Positions 9,287-19,339 of a stretch of 64,000 bases of DNA are shown here, piece after piece. The notes beneath the pieces are model-generated. The model was given only the letters and a program-made list of their open reading frames with translations, was not told the DNA's origin and did no database searches. Position 1 is the stretch's first letter; each line of letters opens with the position of its first letter. Location of the stretch: positions 62,001-126,000 of the forward strand of contig NZ_LZHQ01000004.1 of the NCBI RefSeq assembly GCF_001690655.1, written 5' to 3'. Made by a program: the position numbers and the translations under genes. This stretch comes from Gilliamella sp. Occ3-1. Lineage in GTDB: Bacteria > Pseudomonadota > Gammaproteobacteria > Enterobacterales > Orbaceae.

Positions 9287-9958
9287 ATGCGATGTATTTT
9301 GTGTGATATGCCTTTATTTTTATCTCATCATGGTATTTGTAGCCAATGCGTTGAAAATATACCTAAATTTAATAAGGTCTGCCATCAATGCTGTTTACCA
9401 CACTCTTTATCGACTGATATATGTTATCGGTGCCGCGCAAAGAAACCTTATTGGGATGAGCTTATTGCTGTTTCTGAGTATGTTAATCCTTTAAAAAAAT
9501 TGATTCATCATCTAAAGTTCTACAACAAAATTGAATTGAGTACTGCATTAGCAAGATTGATGTTTTTGGCTTGGTATCAACGGCGAGAAATCGATGCGTT
9601 AATTAAGCCTGATTTGGTCACTTGTGTGCCATTACATCATTTTCGTTATTGGTCTCGTGGTTTTAATCAAGCGGAGTTATTGGCAAAACCGATTGCTAGA
9701 TGGTTAAATCGTGGATTTTATCCTTATTTGTTATCTCGAAGGTCAAATGCGCAAGATCAAAAAAATTTATCTCTTACAGATCGAATCGCTAATGTTGAAA
9801 AGCTTTTTATGTGCCATCAAAATCTTTCACATAAATCGGTAATGCTTATTGATGATATCGTTACAACAGGTAATACGATTAATGCAATTAGTCAGCAACT
9901 AAAAAATTGTGGAGCAACGAGTGTTTATGTTGTTTGTTTATGCCGTACAGTATTGTAA
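9287..9958 (+). CDS. gntX: ComF/GntX family phosphoribosyltransferase-like protein
   Basis: A 223-aa protein with an N-terminal zinc-ribbon-like region holding four CxxC or CxxxC pairs in the first 50 residues (CILC, CSQC, CHQC, CYRC) and a C-terminal type I phosphoribosyltransferase domain with the PRPP loop VMLIDDIVTTGNT. It matches E. coli GntX (227 aa) and ComF, needed for DNA uptake in naturally competent relatives; the exact biochemical role is unsettled. It is followed by nfuA 111 bases downstream on the same strand, the same neighbour pair as in E. coli, suggesting a joint transcript. The ATG at 9287 is the first in frame with the conserved CILC motif. Confidence 0.9.
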   Translation: MRCILCDMPLFLSHHGICSQCVENIPKFNKVCHQCCLPHSLSTDICYRCRAKKPYWDELIAVSEYVNPLKKLIHHLKFYNKIELSTALARLMFLAWYQRREIDALIKPDLVTCVPLHHFRYWSRGFNQAELLAKPIARWLNRGFYPYLLSRRSNAQDQKNLSLTDRIANVEKLFMCHQNLSHKSVMLIDDIVTTGNTINAISQQLKNCGATSVYVVCLCRTVL

Positions 9959-10069
9959 AATCCTAAACAACCCCTATAATAACCAAGAAAGTTAGTCAAC
10001 TATTATTATCAATATATTATAAATGATGTTAGGTTTGTTTATTACCTAATTACATTAAAGTGAGGGGTT

Positions 10070-10651
10070 ATGTCTATTATCACTATTTCTGAATCAGCTC
10101 AACAGCACTTTAAAAAATTGCTTGCTAATCAACCCGATGGAACACAAATTCGAGTATTTGTTATTAACCCTGGTACTCCAAGTGCGGAATGCGGTGTTTC
10201 GTATTGCCCTGCTGATACTATAGAAGATAGCGATATAGAAGAACGGTACGCTGATTTTTCAGTTTATATTGATGAAATTAGTGCGCCATTTTTAGAAGAA
10301 GCTGTCATTGATTATGTGACTGATGAATTAGGTTCGCAGTTAACATTAAAAGCACCAAATTCAAAAATGAAAAAAGTAGCTGATGATGCACCTCTTATTG
10401 AGCGTGTTAATTACGCAATTCAAGCACAGGTCAATCCGCAATTAGCTAGCCATGGTGGGCATGTTAGTTTAGTGGAGTTAACCGAAGATAATTATGTTGT
10501 TTTACAATTTGGTGGGGGGTGTAATGGTTGTTCAATGGTCGATTATACTTTGAAAGAAGGTATTGAGAAACAATTAATGGCAGAGTTTCCTGAACTCGCT
10601 GGTGTAAAAGATATTACTGAACACCGAGCTGGAGCTCATTCTTTTTGCTAA
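10070..10651 (+). CDS. nfuA: Fe-S cluster carrier/scaffold NfuA
   Basis: Carries [4Fe-4S] clusters to client apoproteins, especially under oxidative stress or low iron. It has a degenerate A-type N-terminal domain (residues 1-95) fused to a C-terminal Nfu domain with the cluster-binding CxxC in GGGCNGCSM around residue 150. Length 193 aa against 191 in E. coli. A clear Shine-Dalgarno sequence (GTGAGGGG) precedes the ATG. It sits 3.5 kb from the isc operon, so most Fe-S assembly genes of the window are close together. Confidence 0.95.
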   Translation: MSIITISESAQQHFKKLLANQPDGTQIRVFVINPGTPSAECGVSYCPADTIEDSDIEERYADFSVYIDEISAPFLEEAVIDYVTDELGSQLTLKAPNSKMKKVADDAPLIERVNYAIQAQVNPQLASHGGHVSLVELTEDNYVVLQFGGGCNGCSMVDYTLKEGIEKQLMAEFPELAGVKDITEHRAGAHSFC

Positions 10652-10747
10652 TAATGGCAGAAAATAATTTTTATTTAAATCTTGCTTATTGCTGGGATTG
10701 AGTCATAATCGGATGATGTTTGCCATTTGACATTCTGATGGGGTTTT

Positions 10748-11665
10748 ATGAATCAAGTTAGTATTATTTCAGATCTTATCGTTTGGATTGAAAAAAATTT
10801 GGAACAACCATTATCTATTGATCATGTTGCACAAAAATCAGGTTATTCAAAGTGGCATTTACAACGTATGTTTAAAGAGGTAACTGGTCAAGTTCTTGGT
10901 ACTTATATTCGACATCGTCGTTTAACTTATGCCGCGCTTGCTTTACGCATGACAAGTAAACCTATTTTAGATATTGCGATGCAATATCGTTTTGATTCTC
11001 AACAAACATTTACTCGTTCTTTTAAAAAGCAATTCAATGAAACCCCAGCAAGTTACCGACGAGGAGATATTTGGGATCCTACAGGATTAACTCCTGCTAT
11101 TGAGCTTAATAAAAACCGGTTTTCATTGCCTGAGCCAAAATTTGTTAATATGCCTCAAAAAACGTTTTGGGGTATCACCTTTAAAAATAATTGCAATTTG
11201 AGTCAATTATTAGATGAAGAAAATAAACTAAGATCACAATTTTTTCATAATTATATATCTCGTTGTGGCAATACATGTGAAAACTTGCCAGATAAAATTT
11301 ATGCTTTTAGCCGTATATTGAAAAGCAAAGATAATGCTAATGAACAAGAGCTTTTTTATACAATTGCTTTAGATCAGAATAATAATTTAGAGCATATTGA
11401 GCAGATAGTTAATGAAGGAGGATTGTATCTTTGCTTTAGATATATTGGTTCTCCTGATGAGTTTGGCGATTTTATTTCACAAGTGCATTTAGCTGCTATG
11501 CCAGTATTAAAGGTACGCTTACGTTGCTCTAGTTGTGTAATTGAGATTCATCATAATCTTCGCGATGACTCTGTCGAATCGTTTAAGGATATTAAGCATA
11601 TGGAGTGTGATTATTGTGTGCCGGTTGTTGCTGATAGTGACGTCAATATCCAATCAAGTTTATAG
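10748..11665 (+). CDS. rob: Rob-like AraC/XylS family transcriptional regulator
   Basis: Residues 1-105 carry two helix-turn-helix motifs nearly identical in pattern to E. coli Rob/SoxS/MarA (SKWHLQRMFKEVTG and DIAMQYRFDSQQTFTRSFKK), which bind the mar/sox/rob box. The remaining 200 residues match the GyrI-like effector domain of Rob (289 aa) only loosely. That domain contains all eight cysteines of the protein, as CGNTC (173-177), CSSC (260-263) and CDYC (287-290) plus C149 and C229, which is unusual for Rob. It probably activates stress or efflux genes; whether it senses a small molecule, metal or redox state is inference. Single gene between nfuA and the convergent trpR. Confidence 0.8.
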   Translation: MNQVSIISDLIVWIEKNLEQPLSIDHVAQKSGYSKWHLQRMFKEVTGQVLGTYIRHRRLTYAALALRMTSKPILDIAMQYRFDSQQTFTRSFKKQFNETPASYRRGDIWDPTGLTPAIELNKNRFSLPEPKFVNMPQKTFWGITFKNNCNLSQLLDEENKLRSQFFHNYISRCGNTCENLPDKIYAFSRILKSKDNANEQELFYTIALDQNNNLEHIEQIVNEGGLYLCFRYIGSPDEFGDFISQVHLAAMPVLKVRLRCSSCVIEIHHNLRDDSVESFKDIKHMECDYCVPVVADSDVNIQSSL

Positions 11666-11730
11666 TTAATAATAGTTATAATATGATATAAAAATCTGCT
11701 ATTAGATATTGACTAAATCATTTAATTATC

Positions 11731-12012
11731 CTAGCTTAATAAAACCTTTTCTAACCACTTTTTAAATTCTGGAGTTGCTTCTTTTAGGCTATTAGATCCT
11801 CTTGTTACTGTTGCAATACCAATTTTTAGTTGCTCTTTAAGTTGACGTTGATTGATTGAACCATCAAGTAATGAATGTACGATTTTAACTCGAGTAATTA
11901 AAGCGTCTCGCTCATCGGCTGTCATTAGTAATTTTAATATATCCAGTGAATAACCATCGTTAAATGCTTGGTGTAATAATTCAACTGTTTGTTTCCATTC
12001 GTTAGTTTTCAT
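11731..12012 (-). CDS. trpR: Trp operon repressor TrpR
   Basis: Small DNA-binding dimer that, with bound tryptophan, represses tryptophan biosynthesis genes. The helix-turn-helix region reads LKEQLKIGIATVTRGSNSLK, almost identical to E. coli, followed by the C-terminal PEFKKWLEKVLL. The start at 12012 (93 aa) has GGTGA five bases upstream; an ATG at 12024 in the same frame overlaps the slt stop codon (TAATG) and would add four residues. E. coli TrpR is 108 aa, the difference being at the flexible N-terminus. It follows slt as in E. coli, but with no intergenic space for its own operator. Confidence 0.92.
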   Translation of the reverse strand: MKTNEWKQTVELLHQAFNDGYSLDILKLLMTADERDALITRVKIVHSLLDGSINQRQLKEQLKIGIATVTRGSNSLKEATPEFKKWLEKVLLS

Positions 12013-12023
12013 TATAATCACCA

Positions 12024-13961
12024 TTAATATTGTTTATTAAATTCATTTGAACTAAGAAAATTGACATTTTTTTGTCCTAAGATTACTTGATAAATATAAT
12101 CATATACCAATACGTTTTTGACGTAATTACGTGTTTCAGTAAACGGTATACTATCGATAAATGCTACTGCATCAAGTTTTCCGTTACTCTTTTTTAGCCA
12201 GCGCTTAACATTATTTGGACCAGCATTATAAGAGGCTGAAGATAATATACGATTTTTATCATTTTGTAGATAAGCAGTGTTTAAATAGGTAGTGCCTAAC
12301 TGTATATTTGTTTGAGGATCAAATAATTGTGCTGATGAAATATAAGTTACTGAATTAACATTTTTAGCTGTTTCTTTTGCTGTGGCTGGCATTAATTGCA
12401 TTAACCCACTGGCGCCGACAGGTGATTTGGAAGTAGTATCAAGTGCACTTTCTTGACGAGAAATAGCTAAAGCATAAGATAACCCAATAGCTTTATCTTT
12501 TAATGCATTGTTATATAAATCTTTGTACATAATAGGTAAACGTTCTGTCCAGTTATCCCAAAGTTTGCCAGCAATGGTTGCTTGAATACTAAGATCACCC
12601 CACCCTTTTTGTAAAGCATATTGAGCTAATGGTAAGTATTCATTTTTGTTTTTTTGATTATTTAGCATATATCGCCATTCGTAATTTGATTCTGGTAGCA
12701 TTCCCAAATAACGTAATTCGTTAATTCTTTTTACATAAGGTTGATTATTGTATTTGTTTTTTAACGTTGATATTTCTGATTGTGTAATCTTTGGAGATTG
12801 GTTATTGATTGAATAAGGTTGATTAAGTGTTTGTGCACTTATCATGCCATAAAACCCACGTTTGGTTGTGAGTGTTTGCAAAATTTTGTTAGCTTCACTT
12901 TTCTTATTATTATTTAATAAAACTCTAGCTTGCCAATATTGCCAGTCTTCTTTTTGTTGATCTTCTGGCGATAGTTGTGCTATCCAATAAGCGATGTCTG
13001 AGAAGTTATAGTCATCAATAGCAAGGCGGATACGCTTTTCAACTAAAGTTGTATCATGATATTTCGCTATATAGTTATCGCGCCATTTTATTTGTTCGTC
13101 AGTTGCAGAATCTTTGAAGTAACTGTTAGCCAAACTTTTTTGTAATGCTACTTGTTCTGTTTTGTTTAACGTCTGCTGTTTAACTAATTTTGGTAATAAT
13201 GTTGCAGCTAAATTCATATCAGCTTTTACTAAGCGAGGGTATGATGCTAATACAATTTTTTTAGTGAAAGAGCTAGCTTTAATATTTTTTGAAAAATCTT
13301 CTAATTTTTTAGGATTATTAAGAACTGCTAGTAAATTGATTTTGGTTGTTTTGTAGTTGTCATCAAGTAAGTTAGCTAGATGCTTGGCTAATTTTAAATT
13401 ATTTGCTTCAATAGCAAGTTCGATACGCAATAGTATTAAATTAGCTGTCCGTTTACCTGCTTGAGCCCAAGCGTCGAGTAATGGATCGCATGCAGAAGGA
13501 AGTTCTTTGCCTGTCATCCAAAGTGATTCAACAGTGCTAAAAGCAACCTCGTTATTTCCTTGTTGTAGTAATGCATATTGATAACGACAATTAGATAGTA
13601 TGGAGTTATCTTTTGGGAATGAAATGATGGAATTCCAATCTTGGCGATTGCTTAATTCGGTTAAATAAGATTGTGTCAATGAAGCTGTTAGCGGAAAATC
13701 ATTATATTGATTGACAAAATTGCTTACCATTTGTGGTGAAACGATTTTAATATTACTCTGAAAAAACTGTACAGCAGCATAAGGATATAATGGGTAATCT
13801 TTTATGGTAGAGAGCAATGTTTGCTGTTCTTCAAAGTTAAGTGATTGATATGAATTAAGCCATTTTTGATAATTTTCTCGTCCTTTTAGAGAACTATCTG
13901 CGTAAATGTTACCTGTGGACAATAGGCTAATTATCAAAAAATAACGTAATAGTAATTTCAT
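12024..13961 (-). CDS. slt: Soluble lytic murein transglycosylase Slt70
   Basis: Periplasmic enzyme that cleaves the MurNAc-GlcNAc bond of peptidoglycan with formation of 1,6-anhydromuramic ends. Residues 1-22 are a signal peptide, followed by a long alpha-helical superhelix (U and L domains) and a C-terminal lysozyme-like domain with the catalytic Glu near residue 504 in ISRQESALD, then GASGLMQLMPATA and ASYNAGPNNVKRWL. Length 645 aa, the same as E. coli Slt. It is the first gene of a slt-trpR unit and divergent from iscR. Confidence 0.95.
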   Translation of the reverse strand: MKLLLRYFLIISLLSTGNIYADSSLKGRENYQKWLNSYQSLNFEEQQTLLSTIKDYPLYPYAAVQFFQSNIKIVSPQMVSNFVNQYNDFPLTASLTQSYLTELSNRQDWNSIISFPKDNSILSNCRYQYALLQQGNNEVAFSTVESLWMTGKELPSACDPLLDAWAQAGKRTANLILLRIELAIEANNLKLAKHLANLLDDNYKTTKINLLAVLNNPKKLEDFSKNIKASSFTKKIVLASYPRLVKADMNLAATLLPKLVKQQTLNKTEQVALQKSLANSYFKDSATDEQIKWRDNYIAKYHDTTLVEKRIRLAIDDYNFSDIAYWIAQLSPEDQQKEDWQYWQARVLLNNNKKSEANKILQTLTTKRGFYGMISAQTLNQPYSINNQSPKITQSEISTLKNKYNNQPYVKRINELRYLGMLPESNYEWRYMLNNQKNKNEYLPLAQYALQKGWGDLSIQATIAGKLWDNWTERLPIMYKDLYNNALKDKAIGLSYALAISRQESALDTTSKSPVGASGLMQLMPATAKETAKNVNSVTYISSAQLFDPQTNIQLGTTYLNTAYLQNDKNRILSSASYNAGPNNVKRWLKKSNGKLDAVAFIDSIPFTETRNYVKNVLVYDYIYQVILGQKNVNFLSSNEFNKQY

Positions 13962-14049
13962 CCTTTAACTCCCATGTGAATTTAGCTTATTAGATTAGCA
14001 TATTAAGCTATGATTCGTCGATAAGAGCCATAGCTTAATTCCTACTAAA

Positions 14050-14093
14050 ATACTCAACTAAATACTTGACTAAATAGAAAGGATATATACAAT
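14050..14093 (+). promoter_or_regulatory. iscR promoter with tandem IscR-like half sites
   Basis: TTGACT (14066-14071) and TACAAT (14088-14093) form a -35/-10 pair with a 16-bp spacer. Over the -35 lie two overlapping direct repeats of the form ATACTYRACTAAATA at 14050-14064 and 14062-14076 (period 12 bp). The second fits the left half of the type 1 IscR site (ATASYYGACT followed by A/T), consistent with autorepression by [2Fe-2S] IscR; the right half of the consensus is poor. Confidence 0.65.
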
Positions 14094-14122
14094 AAGCATA
14101 CACACATATAAAGGAATGCTCA

Positions 14123-14578
14123 ATGAAACTGACATCAAAAGGGCGATACGCGGTGACAGCAATGCTTGATGTTGCTTTACATGCAGATTCAGGACCGGTA
14201 TCACTAGCTGATATTTCAGAACGTCAAGAAATTTCACTTTCTTATCTTGAACAATTGTTTGCTCGGTTACGAAAAAATGGTTTGGTGCGCAGTGTTAGAG
14301 GCCCTGGTGGCGGTTATATACTGAGTCGTTCTATGGATCAAATTGCTATTAGTTCAATTGTTAAAGCGGTCGATGAAACAGTACATGCGACAAAATGTCA
14401 CGGGCAAGATGGATGCCAAGGTGGTGTTAGGTGCTTAACCCATACACTGTGGAATGATTTAAGTGAACGAATTGAGGACTTTTTAACTAGCATTACATTG
14501 AGTGAATTGGTCAATAATAAAGAAGTTAAAGCTGTTGCTAGTCGACAAAGTAATATACATCACGTTCAAATTAATTAA
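14123..14578 (+). CDS. iscR: Fe-S cluster-sensing transcriptional regulator IscR
   Basis: Rrf2-family repressor of the isc operon. The N-terminal winged helix ([20 protein letters not shown]; recognition region [18 protein letters not shown]) is intact. The cluster ligands are in [17 protein letters not shown], matching the three Cys and one His of E. coli IscR. Length 151 aa against 162, the shortening being at the C-terminus. It is the first gene of iscRSUA-hscBA-fdx, 38 bases before iscS. Confidence 0.96.
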   Translation: MKLTSKGRYAVTAMLDVALHADSGPVSLADISERQEISLSYLEQLFARLRKNGLVRSVRGPGGGYILSRSMDQIAISSIVKAVDETVHATKCHGQDGCQGGVRCLTHTLWNDLSERIEDFLTSITLSELVNNKEVKAVASRQSNIHHVQIN

Positions 14579-14616
14579 TAAAAATAGAATACAGAATTTT
14601 TCATTGGGAGTAATTA

Positions 14617-15831
14617 ATGAAACTACCTATTTATATGGATTATGCAGCGACAACGCCTGTAGATCCTAGAGTTGCTGAAAAAATGATGCAGTATTTAACG
14701 CCAGACGGTATATTTGGTAATCCAGCATCTCGTTCCCATAAATTTGGCTGGCAAGCTGAAGAAGCCGTTGATATTGCCCGTAATCAAATTGCCGATCTTA
14801 TTGGTGCTGATTCACGCGAAATTGTCTTTACGTCAGGGGCAACTGAAGCTGATAATTTAGCAATTAAAGGTGCCGCTCATTTTAATCAAGCCAAAGGTAA
14901 GCACATTATTACTTGTAAAACTGAGCACAAGGCTGTGCTTGATACTTGTCGCCAACTTGAGCGAGAAGGTTATGAAGTAACTTATTTAACGCCAGAATCC
15001 GATGGGATCCTTGATCTTGATAAACTTGCAACGGCTATGCGTAGTGATACAACCGTTGTATCAATTATGCATGTCAACAATGAAACGGGTGTAATACAAG
15101 ACATCGAAAAAATTGGTGAGATGTGCCGTGAAAGAGGTATTGTTTTTCATGTTGATGCAACCCAGTCTGTTGGTAAATTACCAATTGATGTAGCTAACTT
15201 AAAAGTTGATTTAATGTCATTTTCTGGTCATAAAATTTATGGGCCAAAAGGTATTGGTGGGCTTTATGTAAGGCGTAAACCGCGTGTTCGTATTGAAGCT
15301 CAAATACATGGCGGTGGTCATGAACGAGGCATGCGCTCTGGTACTTTACCTGTGCATCAAATTGTGGGCATGGGTGAAGCGTATCATATAGCTAAACAAG
15401 AGATGGTTACTGAAATGCCTCGTTTATTGGCTTTAAAAAATCGTTTATGGGATGGTTTAAAAGACATTGAAGAGGTTTATTTAAATGGTTCTTTGGAGCA
15501 CAGTGTGCCAAATATCTTAAATGTGAGTTTTGCTTACATTGAAGGCGAATCGTTGATGATGGCTTTAAAAGATTTAGCTGTTTCCTCTGGTTCTGCATGC
15601 ACATCTGCGAGTTTAGAGCCGTCTTATGTATTACGAGCATTAGGGCTTAATGATGAGCTGGCTCATAGTTCAATTCGATTTTCTATTGGTCGTTTTACCA
15701 CAGAAGAAGAAATTGATTATGTCATTAAATTAATCAGAGAATCTATTGGGAAATTAAGGGATTTATCGCCTCTTTGGGAAATGTTTAAAGATGGCGTTGA
15801 TTTAACAAAGATTAAATGGTCAGCACATTAA
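14617..15831 (+). CDS. iscS: Cysteine desulfurase IscS
   Basis: PLP enzyme that takes sulfur from cysteine as an enzyme-bound persulfide and passes it to IscU and to tRNA thiolation enzymes. The PLP lysine is in [10 protein letters not shown], the persulfide Cys in [21 protein letters not shown], and the N-terminus [19 protein letters not shown] is the enteric IscS type. Length 404 aa, identical to E. coli. GGGAG sits 7 bases before the ATG. Confidence 0.97.
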   Translation: MKLPIYMDYAATTPVDPRVAEKMMQYLTPDGIFGNPASRSHKFGWQAEEAVDIARNQIADLIGADSREIVFTSGATEADNLAIKGAAHFNQAKGKHIITCKTEHKAVLDTCRQLEREGYEVTYLTPESDGILDLDKLATAMRSDTTVVSIMHVNNETGVIQDIEKIGEMCRERGIVFHVDATQSVGKLPIDVANLKVDLMSFSGHKIYGPKGIGGLYVRRKPRVRIEAQIHGGGHERGMRSGTLPVHQIVGMGEAYHIAKQEMVTEMPRLLALKNRLWDGLKDIEEVYLNGSLEHSVPNILNVSFAYIEGESLMMALKDLAVSSGSACTSASLEPSYVLRALGLNDELAHSSIRFSIGRFTTEEEIDYVIKLIRESIGKLRDLSPLWEMFKDGVDLTKIKWSAH

Positions 15832-15846
15832 AATTGGGAGTAAATT

Positions 15847-16233
15847 ATGGCATATAGTGAAAAAGTTGTTGATCATTACGAAAACCCACGTAATGTTGGT
15901 TCGTTTGATCAAAATGATCCTAATGTTGGTAGTGGTATGGTTGGCGCACCAGCGTGTGGTGATGTGATGCGTCTACAAATCAAAGTGAATGACAACGGTA
16001 TTATTGAAGATGCTAAGTTTAAAACTTATGGTTGTGGTAGTGCAATTGCATCAAGTTCTTTGGTTACAGAATGGATAAAAGGTAAATCATTAGACGAAGC
16101 AGAAGCTATCAAAAATACGGATATTGCTAAAGAACTTGCTTTACCTCCGGTTAAAATTCACTGTTCAATTCTAGCGGAAGATGCAATTAAAGCTGCTATT
16201 GATGACTACAAAACCAAAAAAGGACAACGTTAA
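15847..16233 (+). CDS. iscU: Fe-S cluster scaffold IscU
   Basis: Scaffold on which clusters are assembled before transfer with help from HscA/HscB. The three conserved cysteines are seen in GAPACGD (C37), YGCGSA (C63) and IHCSI (C106), with Asp39 next to the first. The HscA recognition motif LPPVK precedes the third cysteine. 128 aa, as in E. coli. Its TAA overlaps the iscA ATG by one base. Confidence 0.97.
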   Translation: MAYSEKVVDHYENPRNVGSFDQNDPNVGSGMVGAPACGDVMRLQIKVNDNGIIEDAKFKTYGCGSAIASSSLVTEWIKGKSLDEAEAIKNTDIAKELALPPVKIHCSILAEDAIKAAIDDYKTKKGQR

Positions 16234-16556
16234 TGGCAATCACATTGACTAATAGCGCAGCTGATCGTGTTCAAGCTTTTTTGGCTAATCGCGGAAAGGG
16301 TGTTGGGTTACGATTAGGTGTTAAAACATCTGGTTGTTCTGGTATGGCTTATGTTTTAGAGTTTGCCGATGTGATTAATGATGATGATAGTGTCTTTGAA
16401 GATAAACATGTCAAAGTTATCGTGGATAAAAAAAGCTTAGTTTATATTGATGGTACTGAACTTGATTTTGTTAAAGAAGGATTAAATGAAGGTTTCAAGT
16501 TTAATAATCCTAATACGAAGCACGAATGTGGCTGTGGCGAAAGCTTTAATGTGTAA
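16233..16556 (+). CDS. iscA: A-type Fe-S assembly protein IscA
   Basis: Carrier of Fe or Fe-S clusters toward [4Fe-4S] targets. The A-type cysteines are present as TSGCSGMAY (C35) and HECGCGESF near the C-terminus. 107 aa, as in E. coli. The start overlaps the iscU stop by one base (TAATG), indicating translational coupling. Confidence 0.96.
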   Translation: MAITLTNSAADRVQAFLANRGKGVGLRLGVKTSGCSGMAYVLEFADVINDDDSVFEDKHVKVIVDKKSLVYIDGTELDFVKEGLNEGFKFNNPNTKHECGCGESFNV

Positions 16557-16571
16557 TCGGGCACAATAATT

Positions 16572-17090
16572 ATGGTTAATTACTTCGAGCTATTTAGTTT
16601 GCCAGCTCAATTGCCGGTGGATGTCGCTCAACTAACAACTCATTATCAGCAATTGCAAAAGCAATATCATCCAGATAATTTTGCTGTTGGAAACGATATT
16701 GATAAAGTGGCAATTGTTCAAAAGTCAGCAATCATTAATGATGGTTATCATACGTTAAAAAATCCAATTAAAGCCGCTGAGTATTTTTTATCTCTACAAG
16801 GTTTTGACGTAGCAACTGAACAAAGTATTATTTATGATACTGATTTTTTAATGGAGCAATTTGTTTTACGTGAAAGACTTGATGATATCGAACGTAAAGA
16901 TAATTTTGAATTATTAGATGATTTTTATGCTGAGATTGTTGCTTGTCAAAAGATAGTTTATAACGAATTATTACAATTTATTACTAATCAAGATTGGTCA
17001 AAAGCACTTAATCAGATCTATAAAATTCGCTATCTTGCCAGATTGATTGAACAAATCGAAAAGTTACAAGAAAAGCAATTTGATTTATAA
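16572..17090 (+). CDS. hscB: Co-chaperone HscB (Hsc20)
   Basis: J-domain protein that brings IscU to HscA and stimulates its ATPase. The J-domain HPD tripeptide is in QKQYHPDNFA at about residue 36, and the C-terminal half is a helical IscU-binding domain. 172 aa against 171 in E. coli. The usual position between iscA and hscA supports the call, as sequence similarity of this family is moderate. Confidence 0.94.
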   Translation: MVNYFELFSLPAQLPVDVAQLTTHYQQLQKQYHPDNFAVGNDIDKVAIVQKSAIINDGYHTLKNPIKAAEYFLSLQGFDVATEQSIIYDTDFLMEQFVLRERLDDIERKDNFELLDDFYAEIVACQKIVYNELLQFITNQDWSKALNQIYKIRYLARLIEQIEKLQEKQFDL

Positions 17091-17126
17091 TTTAAGATAA
17101 GTAACATATCGATAGAGATAGATTAA

Positions 17127-18986
17127 ATGGTATTATTACAGATCAGCGAACCAGGACAAACTCCACTACCACATCAGCGCCGCCTTGCTGTAGGAATTGA
17201 TCTTGGTACAACTAATTCATTAGTAGCAACGGTACGAAGTGGACAAGCAGAGGTATTGCCTGATTTAGAAGGTAATCCGCTATTGCCATCCGTTGTGCAT
17301 TATGGCATCGATCATGATGATAACTTTGTTATCACGATTGGAAAAAATGCCAAAGATAATGCTGTGAATGATCCGCAAAATACAGTTAGCTCTATTAAGA
17401 GATTAATGGGGCGAAGTTTATCTGATATAGATTTATCACAATTTCCTTATACTTTTTCACAAACTGAAAATGGTGTTCCTTTATTAAATTTGCCTAATGA
17501 GCAAGTAAATCCAATACAAGTTTCATCAGAAATTTTGACAGCGTTAGCTGAGCGAGCAAAAGAGAGTTTACAAGGTGAAATTGATGGTGTGGTTATTACT
17601 GTGCCAGCTTATTTTGATGATGCACAACGGCAAGCAACAAAAGATGCTGCCAAATTAGCTGGTTTGCATGTATTGCGCCTACTTAATGAACCTACAGCCG
17701 CTGCGATTGCGTACGGTTTAGATTCAGGGAAGGAAGGTATAATCGCTGTTTATGATTTAGGTGGCGGTACTTTTGATATTTCTATTTTACGCTTAAATAA
17801 AGGTGTTTTTGAGGTTCTAGCAACTAGCGGTGACTCAGCTCTTGGTGGTGATGATTTTGATCGGCTACTTGTTGACCATATAAAAGAGAAATTAGGATTA
17901 ACTAATAATATAGATCCTTATATTAATCAAAAAATCAGTAGCCAAGCTACCGAAATAAAGATTTTATTAAGTGAGCAAGATTTAGCTGTATTTTCTCTGG
18001 ATAATCAATCTTTGACTATTACTCGCCAGCAATTTCAACAATTAATTGAGCCATTGGTTAAACGCACTTTAGCTGTTTGTCGCCGTGCATTAAAAGATGC
18101 CGAGATTAATATGGATGAAGTAGTTGAAGTTGTTATGGTTGGCGGCTCTACTCGTGTGCCATTAGTGCGAGAATTAGTAGGGAATTATTTTAAAACTAAT
18201 CCCTTGATATCTATCGATCCTGATAAAGTAGTTGCTATTGGTGCAGCTATTCAGGCCGATATTTTGGTTGGCAATAAACCCGATTCAGATATGTTATTGC
18301 TTGATGTGATCCCATTGTCGTTAGGCATTGAGATCATGGGTGAATTGGTCGAAAAAATTATTCCACGTAATAGTACAATTCCGTGTGCAAGAGCTCAAGA
18401 GTTTACAACTTTTAAAGATGGTCAAACCGCGATGATGGTTCATGTTTTACAAGGAGAACGTGAAAGTGTTGCTGATTGTCGATCTTTGGCTCGTTTTACT
18501 CTGCAAGGTATTCCAGCAATGCCTGCCGGTGGTGCGCACATTAGGGTGACTTTCCAAGTTGATGCTGATGGTTTATTAAGTGTAACAGCAATGGAAAAAT
18601 CAACGGGTATTGAAGCTGCTATCCAAGTAAAACCTTCATATGGACTGACTGATAATGAAATTGCCGATATGATTCAAGATTCAATCAGTTACGCACAGCA
18701 AGATAAACAGATTCGAATACTTGCTGAACAAAAAGTTGAGGCAGCCAGAGTGCTTGAAAGCTTGCAAAGTGCTTTAGATAAAGATGCTGACTTATTAGAT
18801 GAAAGTGAACTAAACCATATTTTAATTGCTAAGCATCAATTACAAGCTGTAAGTGAGTCAAATGACAGTTATGCAATTGAAAAACAAATTAAAATTGTTG
18901 ATAAAGTAACACAAAATTTTGCAGCTAAGCGAATGGATAGGTCAATTCGACATGCGTTAACTGGCCATAACGTTGATGATATTTAA
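17127..18986 (+). CDS. hscA: Hsp70-type chaperone HscA
   Basis: Specialised Hsp70 that binds the LPPVK motif of IscU and drives cluster release. The ATPase domain shows [12 protein letters not shown], the [17 protein letters not shown] segment, [27 protein letters not shown] and [13 protein letters not shown]; the substrate domain starts around residue 390. 619 aa against 616 in E. coli. It is 36 bases after hscB. Confidence 0.97.
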   Translation: MVLLQISEPGQTPLPHQRRLAVGIDLGTTNSLVATVRSGQAEVLPDLEGNPLLPSVVHYGIDHDDNFVITIGKNAKDNAVNDPQNTVSSIKRLMGRSLSDIDLSQFPYTFSQTENGVPLLNLPNEQVNPIQVSSEILTALAERAKESLQGEIDGVVITVPAYFDDAQRQATKDAAKLAGLHVLRLLNEPTAAAIAYGLDSGKEGIIAVYDLGGGTFDISILRLNKGVFEVLATSGDSALGGDDFDRLLVDHIKEKLGLTNNIDPYINQKISSQATEIKILLSEQDLAVFSLDNQSLTITRQQFQQLIEPLVKRTLAVCRRALKDAEINMDEVVEVVMVGGSTRVPLVRELVGNYFKTNPLISIDPDKVVAIGAAIQADILVGNKPDSDMLLLDVIPLSLGIEIMGELVEKIIPRNSTIPCARAQEFTTFKDGQTAMMVHVLQGERESVADCRSLARFTLQGIPAMPAGGAHIRVTFQVDADGLLSVTAMEKSTGIEAAIQVKPSYGLTDNEIADMIQDSISYAQQDKQIRILAEQKVEAARVLESLQSALDKDADLLDESELNHILIAKHQLQAVSESNDSYAIEKQIKIVDKVTQNFAAKRMDRSIRHALTGHNVDDI

Positions 18987-19000
18987 CTAACGAGATTATT

Positions 19001-19339
19001 ATGCCAAAAATTACTTTTTTACCGAATGCGGAGCTTTGTCCAGATGGAAAAACTGTTGATGCCCAAGAAGGCGAATCCATTTTAGAAGTGGCATTGCGCA
19101 ATGATATTGAAATCGAGCATGCTTGTGAAATGTCATGTGCTTGTTCAACATGCCACTGTATTGTGCGTAAGGGATTTGATTCGCTTGAAGCAAGCGATGA
19201 GCAAGAAGATGATATGTTAGATAAAGCCTGGGGAGTTGAACCGCATAGCCGTTTAAGCTGTCAAGCTCGTGTCACGAATGAAGATTTAGAGGTCGAGATC
19301 CCAAGATATAGCCTTAATCATGCCAAAGAAGATCATTAG
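19001..19339 (+). CDS. fdx: [2Fe-2S] ferredoxin Fdx
   Basis: Adrenodoxin-type ferredoxin that supplies electrons for cluster assembly on IscU. The cluster cysteines lie in CEMSCACSTCHCIV and SCQAR near residue 87. 112 aa against 111 in E. coli. It closes the operon: no iscX-like reading frame follows, unlike E. coli where iscX and pepB come next. Confidence 0.96.
   Translation: MPKITFLPNAELCPDGKTVDAQEGESILEVALRNDIEIEHACEMSCACSTCHCIVRKGFDSLEASDEQEDDMLDKAWGVEPHSRLSCQARVTNEDLEVEIPRYSLNHAKEDH

Noticed and set aside
9183..9494. 103-codon open frame overlapping the 5' half of gntX
   Set aside because: It is hydrophobic, low in similarity and overlaps the conserved CxxC-rich start of gntX in another frame; gntX is clearly the real gene.
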